A stretch of 36,710 bases of DNA from Clostridia bacterium (GTDB lineage: Bacteria > Bacillota > Clostridia > Oscillospirales > Acutalibacteraceae), in NCBI GenBank assembly GCA_017436255.1, contig JAFSDK010000067.1:1-36710 (forward strand). Direction: 5' to 3'. Positions within the stretch are counted from its first letter, which is position 1; every line of letters starts with the position of its first letter. Both the position numbers and the translations under genes were made by a program. Below the pieces are notes generated by a model, which made no database searches, had not been told where the DNA came from, and worked only from the letters and a program-made list of their open reading frames with translations. Below, one piece after another: positions 24,958 to 32,229 of this stretch.

Positions 24958-25920
24958 CTAAAATATATCGACGATGGTGTCGTCGTTTGTGTTCGTATCA
25001 TCCTGCATACCAAGTTTTTTAAGTAAATCCTGTGCTGCATTGTAACCGAGTTTCTTTTGACGGTTATTCATAGCGGCAACTTCAATTATAATAGCTAGGT
25101 TTCTACCGGGCTTAATCGGTATGGTGAGCGATGGAATTTGAAGACCAAGAATTTCGGTCATTTCATTTTCAAGTCCCATTCGGTCGTAAACCTTATTTGA
25201 ATCCCAATGTTCCATATTAATAACAAGGTCGATTTTTTCGGTGAGTTTTACGGCGCCAACACCAAAAATACGGCTTATATTGATAATACCGATACCTCGC
25301 AGTTCAATAAAGTGACGGATGTTATCAGGTGCTGAGCCAACCAAAGATTTACTTGAAACCTTTCGTATTTCAACTGCATCGTCAGCAATAAGACGGTGAC
25401 CTCGCTTTACAAGTTCAATAGCCGTCTCGCTTTTACCAACGCCGCTTTCACCAAGTAGTAGTATACCTTCACCATAAACTTCAACCAAAACGCCGTGGCG
25501 AGTAATACGTGGTGCTAACTGTAGATTTAAAAATGCGATAAGTGCTGCCATAAATTCAGAGGTACCCACATTGCTCACAAGAAGAGGTACCTTATATTTT
25601 TCAGCATAAGGCTTAAAACGTTCTGAAATAGGCAAACCGCGCGTTACAACAATAGCGGCGGGTGAATTTTCGCAAAACTTATTTATTATTTTATTAAATT
25701 CATCATCAGTTAATTTTTCAAGATATGAGGATTCAACCTTACCGATAATTTGTATACGACGGTTATCAAAAAATTCATAATATCCAATCATCTGTAAACC
25801 GGGGCGGCTTACGTCTGAACTATCAATAAGAATTTCATCAGCATCATTTGGCAGATAAATTGCTTTAAGGCTAAGTTCTTTAATAATTTTTGAAAGTGAC
25901 ACGCTATATGCCTGTTTCAT
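24958..25920 (-). CDS. hprK: HPr kinase/phosphorylase
   Basis: HprK phosphorylates Ser46 of HPr and reverses it, setting carbon catabolite control in Firmicutes. The N-terminal HPrK_N half (1-130) is followed by the catalytic half, with RHGVLVEVYG (catalytic His 142), Walker A GESGVGKSETA (157-167), HRLIADDAVEI with the Asp pair, IRHFIELRGIGIINI and the C-terminal signature IKPGRNLAIIIEVAA. 320 aa is the usual length. It is the first gene of the minus-strand glk-murB-rapZ-whiA-dnaE group. Confidence 0.97.
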   Translation of the reverse strand: MKQAYSVSLSKIIKELSLKAIYLPNDADEILIDSSDVSRPGLQMIGYYEFFDNRRIQIIGKVESSYLEKLTDDEFNKIINKFCENSPAAIVVTRGLPISERFKPYAEKYKVPLLVSNVGTSEFMAALIAFLNLQLAPRITRHGVLVEVYGEGILLLGESGVGKSETAIELVKRGHRLIADDAVEIRKVSSKSLVGSAPDNIRHFIELRGIGIINISRIFGVGAVKLTEKIDLVINMEHWDSNKVYDRMGLENEMTEILGLQIPSLTIPIKPGRNLAIIIEVAAMNNRQKKLGYNAAQDLLKKLGMQDDTNTNDDTIVDIF

Positions 25921-26073
25921 TCGTACACATCCTTAATATTATTTTATTCTATTCCATTATACTATACTTAGGATAAAATTAAAAGTTTTTTTTAATGAAA
26001 TCTTGATAAAGATGTTTACAAAATAATTTTTGAGGTTTTGTTATGGCTAAAGGGGAAAAGGGTCAAATTATTC

Positions 26074-26102
26074 TTGAAATGTGTATAAATATACGCTATA
26101 AT
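26074..26102 (+). promoter_or_regulatory. ychF promoter
   Basis: TTGAAA (26074-26079), 17 bp, TATAAT (26097-26102), 34 bp before the ychF ATG, with AAAAGGGGAAC as ribosome site. The rest of 25921-26136 is AT-rich and shows a plain hprK upstream region on the minus strand (TATAAT near 25958) and no gene. Confidence 0.8.
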
Positions 26103-26136
26103 ATACTAGTTATATTATAAAAAAGGGGAACTTTAA

Positions 26137-27246
26137 ATGAAACTCGGTATAGTAGGGTTGCCTAACGTTGGTAAATCAACCCTCTTTAATGCTATAACAA
26201 ATGCCGGCGCGCAGTCAGCAAATTACCCGTTTTGCACCATAGACCCCAACGTAGGTGTTGTGTCTGTGCCCGATAGTCGTCTTGACATGCTTTGCAAAAT
26301 GTACACGGTAGGTGACAAGGTGCCGCCAATTGTGCCGGCGGTTATTGAGTTTGTTGATATTGCAGGTCTTGTTAAGGGCGCTTCAAAAGGCGAGGGACTC
26401 GGCAATAAGTTTCTTGGCAATATTCGTGAAGTTGACGCAATAGTACACGTTGTACGTTGTTTTGAAAATGACGATATTATACACGTTGAGGGTTCGATCG
26501 ATCCAATACGTGACATTGAAACTATTGATCTTGAACTCATTTTCTCGGATATGGAAATGGTTGAGAGACGTATTGCTAAGGTTACCAAAGATTTAAAGGG
26601 TGATAAATCACTTCAAAGTGAACTTGATTTCTTAAAGGAATTATATAGCGTACTTGAGTCGGGCAAATCGGCACGTACCATAGATACTACTGAGGAAACA
26701 CAAGCTATGATGGACGTTATGAACTTGCTTACCTCAAAACCCATTATCTATGCTGCGAATATGAGCGAATCCGATTTCGCAGGTGGCAATTCAGATGGTA
26801 ATCCTTATTTTAAAAAGGTTGAGGAATTGGCTAAAAACGAGGGGGCAGAGGTGCTGCCTATATGCGCTCAGTTAGAGGCCGACATAGCCGATATGGATGA
26901 GGAAGAAAAGCTTATGTTCCTTAGTGAACTAGGTCTTGAAAACTCGGGCCTTGATCGTCTAATTAAAAAAAGTTACAGTCTTTTAGGTCTTATTTCGTAC
27001 CTTACTGCAGGCGAAAAAGAGGTGCGTGCTTGGACGATACGAGATGGACTTAAAGCTCCACAGGCGGCAGGTAAAATTCACAGTGATTTTGAGCGTGGAT
27101 TTATTCGTGCGCAGGTAATCGCTTATAGTGATCTCGAAGAATGTGGAAGTATGGCAAATGCCAGAGGCAAAGGTTTAGTCAGAACCGAAGGCAAAGAATA
27201 TGTTATGAAAGATGGCGACATCGTAGAGTTCCTTTTTAATGTGTAA
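26137..27246 (+). CDS. ychF: YchF/OLA1 family ribosome-associated ATPase
   Basis: YchF is an Obg-related P-loop protein that prefers ATP and binds ribosomes. The G1 motif GLPNVGKSTLFNAIT (7-21), the Obg-like CTIDPNVGVVSVPD, G3 DIAGLVKGASKGEGLGNKFL and the ATP-preferring G4 variant (YAANMSESD instead of NKxD) are visible. The C-terminal TGS-like domain ends AQVIAYSDLEECGSM...YVMKDGDIVEFLFNV. 369 aa is the normal size. Two genes of the HPrK-like/peptidase pair follow at 24 bp. Confidence 0.97.
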   Translation: MKLGIVGLPNVGKSTLFNAITNAGAQSANYPFCTIDPNVGVVSVPDSRLDMLCKMYTVGDKVPPIVPAVIEFVDIAGLVKGASKGEGLGNKFLGNIREVDAIVHVVRCFENDDIIHVEGSIDPIRDIETIDLELIFSDMEMVERRIAKVTKDLKGDKSLQSELDFLKELYSVLESGKSARTIDTTEETQAMMDVMNLLTSKPIIYAANMSESDFAGGNSDGNPYFKKVEELAKNEGAEVLPICAQLEADIADMDEEEKLMFLSELGLENSGLDRLIKKSYSLLGLISYLTAGEKEVRAWTIRDGLKAPQAAGKIHSDFERGFIRAQVIAYSDLEECGSMANARGKGLVRTEGKEYVMKDGDIVEFLFNV

Positions 27247-27270
27247 TTTTAATTTTACGGGAGTATTAGT

Positions 27271-27987
27271 ATGTCTTTATATGATATTGCAGGCTTAAAA
27301 GTAAATATGAATTTGCGTTTCCCATATACCATTGAACGTGCAAAAGCTTACCTTGTAGGCGAAGATATCGACTCTCCGGATATGTGTGTTAACATAACTG
27401 ATGAAGATTTAGATAGATGGATAAAGCACTTTAAATCAGAGGAATTTGCCGACCAGTTTGAATATATGCTGGCAGGCGGTTCATTTTATCAGCAATTGCT
27501 TAATTTTGATGGTATGATGCTACATGCATCGGCAGTAGTTGTTGATGAAAAAGCATATCTCTTTTCGGCAAAGAGTGGTACAGGTAAGTCAACGCATACT
27601 GAATTATGGTTGAAACTTTTTGGAGATAAAGCATACATACTTAATGACGATAAACCTGCCATAAGATACGAAGATGGTAAGTTGTATGCCTATGGTACAC
27701 CCTTTAGCGGCAAACACGATCTTAGTGCTAATAAACGTGCAGAGGTTGCGGGTATCTGTTTTTTGGAGCGTGCATTGGAAAACAGCATAGAGCAAATTTC
27801 ACCTAAACAGTCTGTACACCTTATGCTTGAGCAAACAATCAGAAGTAATGAAATAGAATTTATGGACAAATTATTGTTTGTTATGGATAAACTTTTAACG
27901 AGCGTTAAGGTTTACAAATTACATTGTAATATGGATATTTCTGCAGCACGCCTTGCGTATGAAACCATGAGTAATACGGGGGAATGA
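27271..27987 (+). CDS. HPr-kinase-like (PEP-carboxykinase fold) P-loop protein
   Basis: 238 aa without the HPrK_N domain. The P-loop is FSAKSGTGKSTHTELW (about residues 94-109), in the context MLHASAVVVDEKAYLF, and is followed by ILNDDKPAIRYEDGKLYAYGTPFSGK, the counterpart of the HprK Asp pair. Proteins of this type are seen with peptide-maturation or PqqD-like cassettes in Clostridia, but the substrate is not known; the catalytic His and the HprK C-terminal signature are not evident, so HPr itself is an unlikely target. It overlaps the next gene's upstream ATG and shares its operon. Fold call is firm; role is open. Confidence 0.75.
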   Translation: MSLYDIAGLKVNMNLRFPYTIERAKAYLVGEDIDSPDMCVNITDEDLDRWIKHFKSEEFADQFEYMLAGGSFYQQLLNFDGMMLHASAVVVDEKAYLFSAKSGTGKSTHTELWLKLFGDKAYILNDDKPAIRYEDGKLYAYGTPFSGKHDLSANKRAEVAGICFLERALENSIEQISPKQSVHLMLEQTIRSNEIEFMDKLLFVMDKLLTSVKVYKLHCNMDISAARLAYETMSNTGE

Positions 27988-27989
27988 AT

Positions 27990-28448
27990 ATGTCTAATTT
28001 AGTGAGACTTGAAACCCTTTTGCCCGTTCTTGAGACGGTGCTTGAAAATGGTGGAGAAATTACCTTTACGCCGCGTGGTAACAGTATGCGTCCAATGCTT
28101 AAAAGTGGTGTTGACGTTATAACGCTTAAGCGTTTTAACCGTCCGCTTAAAAAGTATGCTTTGCCATTATATCGTAGAGAAAGCGGACAATTTGTTCTTC
28201 ACCGTGTCGTGGGTAAAAATAAAGATGGCTATATTATGCGCGGTGATAACCAGCTAAATAAAGAGTATGGCATAACTGACGCGAATATTTTGGGTGAGGT
28301 TATTGCCTTTACGCATAACGGAAGAGAGTATAAGGTAACCGACTTTTCCTACAAACTTTATTGTGTTTTGCGGTGCAACTTTTTCACCATTTTTTTAAGA
28401 AGAGTAAAACAAAAACTTATAAAAATTTTAAAAGGAAGCAGGGGATAA
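27990..28448 (+). CDS. S24/S26-type Ser-His peptidase-like protein
   Basis: 152 aa. ITFTPRGNSMRPMLKSGVDVI has the catalytic Ser setting of signal peptidases and LexA-type peptidases (G-x-SM-x-P-x-L). FVLHRVVGKNKDGYIMRGDNQ has His where bacterial type I signal peptidases have Lys, like the Ser-His form of the ER/SipW type. No N-terminal membrane segment is present; a weak hydrophobic helix lies near the C-terminus (YCVLRCNFFTIFL). The start is the ATG at 27990, placed 6 bp after GGGGGA; an ATG at 27984 is too close. With the HPrK-like gene it forms a coupled pair whose substrate is unknown. Confidence 0.75.
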   Translation: MSNLVRLETLLPVLETVLENGGEITFTPRGNSMRPMLKSGVDVITLKRFNRPLKKYALPLYRRESGQFVLHRVVGKNKDGYIMRGDNQLNKEYGITDANILGEVIAFTHNGREYKVTDFSYKLYCVLRCNFFTIFLRRVKQKLIKILKGSRG

Positions 28449-28463
28449 CCCGCTTCCTTTTTT
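28430..28463. terminator. bidirectional terminator
   Basis: AAAAGGAAGC pairs with GCTTCCTTTT, with an inner GGG/CCC, and ends in a T-run. It closes the ychF operon and overlaps the feoB stop on the other strand. Confidence 0.85.
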
Positions 28464-30492
28464 AGTTTACAATATTCCAAATAGCGTTAGTTATAAAACA
28501 TAAAACAATGCCGATTGCGGTGGGTAATACTATCGCTAGTATAGTCCATAATGCACTATTCGTTTCTTTTTTTATGGTCTGTACCGTAGTAGCACAAGGC
28601 CAATGAAATAGTGAAAAAATCATCACGTTTACAGCGGTTAATACATTCCAACCGTTTGATACGAAAATGTCCTTTAAAACGGTTAAATTACCTACTTCGG
28701 TAAGGTTTGCATTGGCGGTATAAGCCATTACCATTACGGGTATAACAATTTCATTTGCAGGAAAACCTAAAATAAATGCAATAAGTATAACGCCGTCAAG
28801 CCCCAAAGCTCTGCCAAACGGGTCTAAAAAATTGGATGTAATTTGTAAAATGGTTACGCCGTCGACCTTTATATTAGCGGTAAGCCAAATTATTAGTCCT
28901 GCGGGTGCCGCTGCAATCAGGGCACGACCGAGTACGAATAACGTTCTATCAAAAATCGAGCGGAGAATTACCTTTAAAAATTGTGGCTTTCGGTAGGGTG
29001 GCAGTTCAAGTGTAAATGATGACGGCATACCTTTAAGCACAGTCTTAGATAGCAGATAAGATACTGCAAAAGTCATAAGGAAACTGAGTAAAACAAGTAG
29101 ACACAAAATGATCGCTGCACCAATGCTTGAAGTCGCTCCATAAGACCCCACAAAAAATATTGTTATAAGGGTTATAAGCGTGGGGAAGCGCCCATTACAA
29201 GGTATAAAAGAATTGGTGAGTATAGCAATAAGTCGCTCGCGAGGAGAGTCTATTATTCGGCATCCCGTAACCCCAACCGCATTGCATCCGAAACCCATAC
29301 ACATAGTAAGTGCCTGCTTGCCGCAGGTGTGACATTTTTTAAAACAGCGGTCGAGATTAAAGGCAATTCTTGGCAAAAATCCCAAATCTTCAAGTATTGT
29401 GAACAACGGGAAAAATATTGCCATTGGCGGTAGCATAACCGATACTATCCATGTTACAACTCGGTAAATTCCATAGACTAAAACTTCGCAAATCACAGTA
29501 GGTAAACCTATGCTTTTCAAAAGGCTAAAAAATCCATTTTCAAGCGAAGTAAAAAATGAGTTTAACAGGTTTGAAGGATAGTTTGCACCGCTTATTGTTA
29601 ACCAAAATACAAGAAGCAAAAGTGCAAGGATAATGGGTGGTCCAAATACTTTACTAGTGAGTATTTTATCAATTTTTTGGTCGCGATTGTTTTTAAGGTT
29701 AGTACGTACCGTTTCCCTATATATCGCTTCGGCAGTTTTCATAATTGAGCCTACCAGTTGTTCTGAGAAATCGGAGATTTCTTGATGTTCAATTTCTGAA
29801 AGGTCAAGGTTGGTTTGCTCTTTTAAAGATACAAAAAACGGTGTGTCATTTTCTAAAATTCTAAGTTTTAAAAAACGCGTTGATAATCCGCTAAGCGATG
29901 CTGCTTTATCTAGTAAAGGCGAAGTTATATTTTTAATCGCATTCTCGATTTCTTTAGAATATTCAAGCGTAAAACCGGTGCCGTGTATTTTTAAGGTTGC
30001 CATTTTTACTATTTCATCTTTAAGTGTATCAAGTCCCTTACCGCTACGTGCAGATGTGGATATTACAGGCGTTTTAAGTCGGCGTGATAACTTTTCGGTA
30101 TCAATAACAATACCTTTCTTAGCGGCTTCATCACAGAGGTTTATACATAAAATAGTGTTAGACGTAATTTCTAAAACCTGTAACAGCAAATTAAGGTTGC
30201 GCTCAAGGCAGGTGGCGTCGCACACAACAACGGTAACGTCGGCATTACCAAAGCAAATATAGTCACGTGCAACGTCTTCTTCGACCGAGTGTGCAAGCAA
30301 CGAATAACTGCCGGGTAGGTCGGTTACGTTAATTTTATATCCATTGTGATTAAAGTAACCTCTTGCCGTATCAACCGTTTTTCCGGCCCAATTGCCCGTG
30401 TGTTGATTAAGCCCGGTGAGGGCGTTAAAAATTGTGCTTTTGCCTACGTTGGGGTTACCTGCAAGAGTTACCGAAATTTCATTATTTATCAC
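28462..30492 (-). CDS. feoB: ferrous iron transport protein B
   Basis: FeoB is the GTPase-coupled Fe(II) importer. The N-terminal G domain has GNPNVGKSTIFNALTG (12-27), DLPGSYSL, NLCDEA and SARSGKG; a helical spacer follows, then the membrane part with the gate motifs (MCMGFGCNAVGVTGCRIIDSPRERLIA and LGFPANEIVIPVMVM) and about ten membrane segments. 676 aa is within the family range. The start is a GTG at 30492, with AGGAGG 7 bp ahead. feoA is 39 bp upstream; no feoC is seen. Confidence 0.97.
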   Translation of the reverse strand: MINNEISVTLAGNPNVGKSTIFNALTGLNQHTGNWAGKTVDTARGYFNHNGYKINVTDLPGSYSLLAHSVEEDVARDYICFGNADVTVVVCDATCLERNLNLLLQVLEITSNTILCINLCDEAAKKGIVIDTEKLSRRLKTPVISTSARSGKGLDTLKDEIVKMATLKIHGTGFTLEYSKEIENAIKNITSPLLDKAASLSGLSTRFLKLRILENDTPFFVSLKEQTNLDLSEIEHQEISDFSEQLVGSIMKTAEAIYRETVRTNLKNNRDQKIDKILTSKVFGPPIILALLLLVFWLTISGANYPSNLLNSFFTSLENGFFSLLKSIGLPTVICEVLVYGIYRVVTWIVSVMLPPMAIFFPLFTILEDLGFLPRIAFNLDRCFKKCHTCGKQALTMCMGFGCNAVGVTGCRIIDSPRERLIAILTNSFIPCNGRFPTLITLITIFFVGSYGATSSIGAAIILCLLVLLSFLMTFAVSYLLSKTVLKGMPSSFTLELPPYRKPQFLKVILRSIFDRTLFVLGRALIAAAPAGLIIWLTANIKVDGVTILQITSNFLDPFGRALGLDGVILIAFILGFPANEIVIPVMVMAYTANANLTEVGNLTVLKDIFVSNGWNVLTAVNVMIFSLFHWPCATTVQTIKKETNSALWTILAIVLPTAIGIVLCFITNAIWNIVN

Positions 30493-30531
30493 TAGTAACC
30501 CTCCTTTTACAGTGTTTAAATAGTCGCAAAT

Positions 30532-30759
30532 CTAACTTACGGGTTTCACAAAAATCCTTTTGGTTTCATCATCGCGCAACGCAATAACTGCACCGCGTAT
30601 TAAGTATGCGGTAGGTTCACCCAAAAAGCTGCAATAAAGTGGGGTTACCAAACTGCCTTTAGTGAGACCAATATCGAAAATTCGTCTTTTAATGCTATCG
30701 GATACATCGATTTTTACTACGATATATTTTTTTCCAAATTCTGTTTCACTTAAAGTCAT
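30532..30759 (-). CDS. feoA: ferrous iron transport protein A
   Basis: 75-aa SH3-like protein that assists FeoB in the cytoplasm. Blocks RRIFDIGLTKGSLVTPLY and PTAYLIRGAVIALRDDETKRIFV match the FeoA fold. GGAGTG lies before the ATG. A possible -10 box TATACT (30782-30777) without a good -35 lies just upstream, after the bioY terminator. No Fur box could be recognised with confidence. Confidence 0.9.
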   Translation of the reverse strand: MTLSETEFGKKYIVVKIDVSDSIKRRIFDIGLTKGSLVTPLYCSFLGEPTAYLIRGAVIALRDDETKRIFVKPVS

Positions 30760-30805
30760 AAGTTTTCACTCCATTTTAGTATATGAAAAAGTTATGTGAC
30801 GCGTT

Positions 30806-30837
30806 AAAAAAAGACGTGGGTTAAACGCCCACGTCTT
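30806..30837 (-). terminator. bioY terminator
   Basis: On the minus strand AAGACGTGGG pairs with CCCACGTCTT, followed by a run of seven T. It separates birA-bioY from feoAB. Confidence 0.9.
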
Positions 30838-31357
30838 AAAACATTTTTATTCTATTTTTAATCGGTTTTGTTAAAATAAATGCGCCAAAAACACAAATTA
30901 AATCTTTTAGCAGATATGGTAGAGAAACAACAAAAAAAGCTCTGCCGATACCTGTATTATATACAAGTGAGAATTGTAAAATACCGCACAAATGGCACAG
31001 TAAAACGCCGCAACCGCTAATCAATAATTTTAAAATTTTATTACTGAATTTTTCAGATATAGCACAACAAAAAGCAAGAAGGAAAAAGCCCCATAAAAAT
31101 CCGCCTGTGGCACCGAATAACACTCCCGGTCCACCGCCAAAAGCCGAAAAAACCGGCAGGCCGATAAGACCTAGCAATATATAAATTGCTATTGAAAAGG
31201 TACCGAAAACGTAGGAAAGTAAAAATCCGCTAAGGGCTACTGCAAATGTTTGCAGGGTTATAGGTACGCCTGACGGCAACGGAAATGCAATTTGCGCAAA
31301 TATTGCAATTAGCGCCGCAAACAATGCCGAAAGAATGTATTTAGTTGTCTTTCTCAC
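30836..31357 (-). CDS. bioY: BioY family biotin transporter (ECF S component)
   Basis: BioY is the substrate-binding membrane subunit for biotin uptake; it works with an ECF module encoded elsewhere. 173 aa with six membrane segments. The family loops QIAFPLPSGVPITLQTFAVAL (biotin-contact region), GLPVFSAFGGGPGVLFGATGGFLWGF and the final YLLKDLICVFGAFIL are present. The start is a GTG at 31357 that overlaps the birA stop (GTGA), so it is coupled to birA. Confidence 0.93.
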   Translation of the reverse strand: MRKTTKYILSALFAALIAIFAQIAFPLPSGVPITLQTFAVALSGFLLSYVFGTFSIAIYILLGLIGLPVFSAFGGGPGVLFGATGGFLWGFFLLAFCCAISEKFSNKILKLLISGCGVLLCHLCGILQFSLVYNTGIGRAFFVVSLPYLLKDLICVFGAFILTKPIKNRIKMF

Positions 31358-32112
31358 AGTTTTAGCGACACCTCACCAGCATTTAAAATTCTTATTTTTC
31401 CGTCCGCTGTGCGCACAACAAGGCGAGCATGGTCATCAATATCACAAACGGTTGCAGTATATTCTGTATCACCGCAAATATACTTTACATCTTTGCCGAT
31501 TAAAATACTTCGGCGACGATATTGAGTGATATATTCCTTTTCTGATAAGCCCTTGTAAATTGAGAAAAAATTATCAAGTATTCTGGCGCATAAATGCTCT
31601 TTAATTTCTAAAGTCTGCGTTTCTTCAAAAATAAAACCCGCAATATCTTTTATATCATCAGGCAGTTGAGTATTACCCAAACTTAAATTAATTCCTATTC
31701 CAAGTATGGCATATTCAGCAGTTAAAGATTGCGTATTAATTGAGGATTCGGTAAGTATTCCACAGATTTTTTTGCCGTTAAGGTAAATGTCATTAACCCA
31801 TTTTATACCTGTTTTCACGCCGCAAATCTCGTCAATGGCATTAGCGGTGGCCACGGCAGCAGCAACGGTGATAAGATGTATGTTATCGGCAGTGAATTTC
31901 GGGCGTAAAACAACACTTAAATAAATACCGTCAAGTAAAGAAAAAAAGGTTCTACCAAGTCGGCCTTTTCCTGCTGTTTGCTTGTCTGCAATTACCACAG
32001 TTCCCTCACAAGCACCGTTTTTAGCAATTTCTTTTGCATAAGTATTGGTAGAATCAATCTCTTCAAAATATAAAAAATCATAATTAAACTTGCAGTAATT
32101 TTCAATGCTCAT
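31354..32112 (-). CDS. birA: biotin--[acetyl-CoA-carboxylase] ligase, no DNA-binding domain
   Basis: The ligase makes biotinyl-AMP and attaches biotin to carboxylases. EEIDSTNTYAKE, the nucleotide-biotin loop KQTAGKGRLGRTFFS, GIKWVNDIYLNGKKICGIL and GIGINLSLG are diagnostic, and the C-terminal SH3-like piece (ILIGKDVKYI...GEVSLKL) is present. It lacks the N-terminal helix-turn-helix of bifunctional BirA, so it should not itself be a repressor. The start is the ATG at 32112 (252 aa). The frame is open to 32181, but that extension would cover the promoter at 32129-32157. Confidence 0.93.
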   Translation of the reverse strand: MSIENYCKFNYDFLYFEEIDSTNTYAKEIAKNGACEGTVVIADKQTAGKGRLGRTFFSLLDGIYLSVVLRPKFTADNIHLITVAAAVATANAIDEICGVKTGIKWVNDIYLNGKKICGILTESSINTQSLTAEYAILGIGINLSLGNTQLPDDIKDIAGFIFEETQTLEIKEHLCARILDNFFSIYKGLSEKEYITQYRRRSILIGKDVKYICGDTEYTATVCDIDDHARLVVRTADGKIRILNAGEVSLKL

Positions 32113-32128
32113 AATATTCACCACAAAA

Positions 32129-32157
32129 ATTATATACTGTGATGCAGCTACTGTCAA
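32129..32157 (-). promoter_or_regulatory. birA-bioY promoter, consensus -35 and -10
   Basis: TTGACA (32157-32152), 17 bp, TATAAT (32134-32129) on the minus strand. The ATG is only 17 bases past the -10 box, so the transcript leader would be about 10 nt. Confidence 0.85.
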
Positions 32158-32165
32158 ACTAAATA

Positions 32166-32194
32166 TTGAAAATTGCACCAAATGATGATATAAA
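32166..32194 (+). promoter_or_regulatory. promoter of the beta-helix protein gene
   Basis: TTGAAA (32166-32171), 17 bp, TATAAA (32189-32194), 35 bp before the GTG start; divergent from the birA promoter with back-to-back -35 boxes. Confidence 0.6.
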
Positions 32195-32229
32195 TATTAT
32201 ATAAATATATAGGTGCGGTAGGTGTTGTT

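Noticed and set aside
26043-26123. 26-codon ORF (MAKGEKGQII...) before ychF
   Set aside because: It overlaps both boxes of the ychF promoter, has a weak ribosome site and no recognisable similarity.
30760-30805. Riboswitch or Fur box before feoA
   Set aside because: The gap is only about 45 bp after the bioY terminator and shows no conserved structure or clear 19-bp Fur palindrome.
31354-32181. Longer birA reading frame from 32181
   Set aside because: The extra 23 codons cover a consensus promoter and have no ribosome site.
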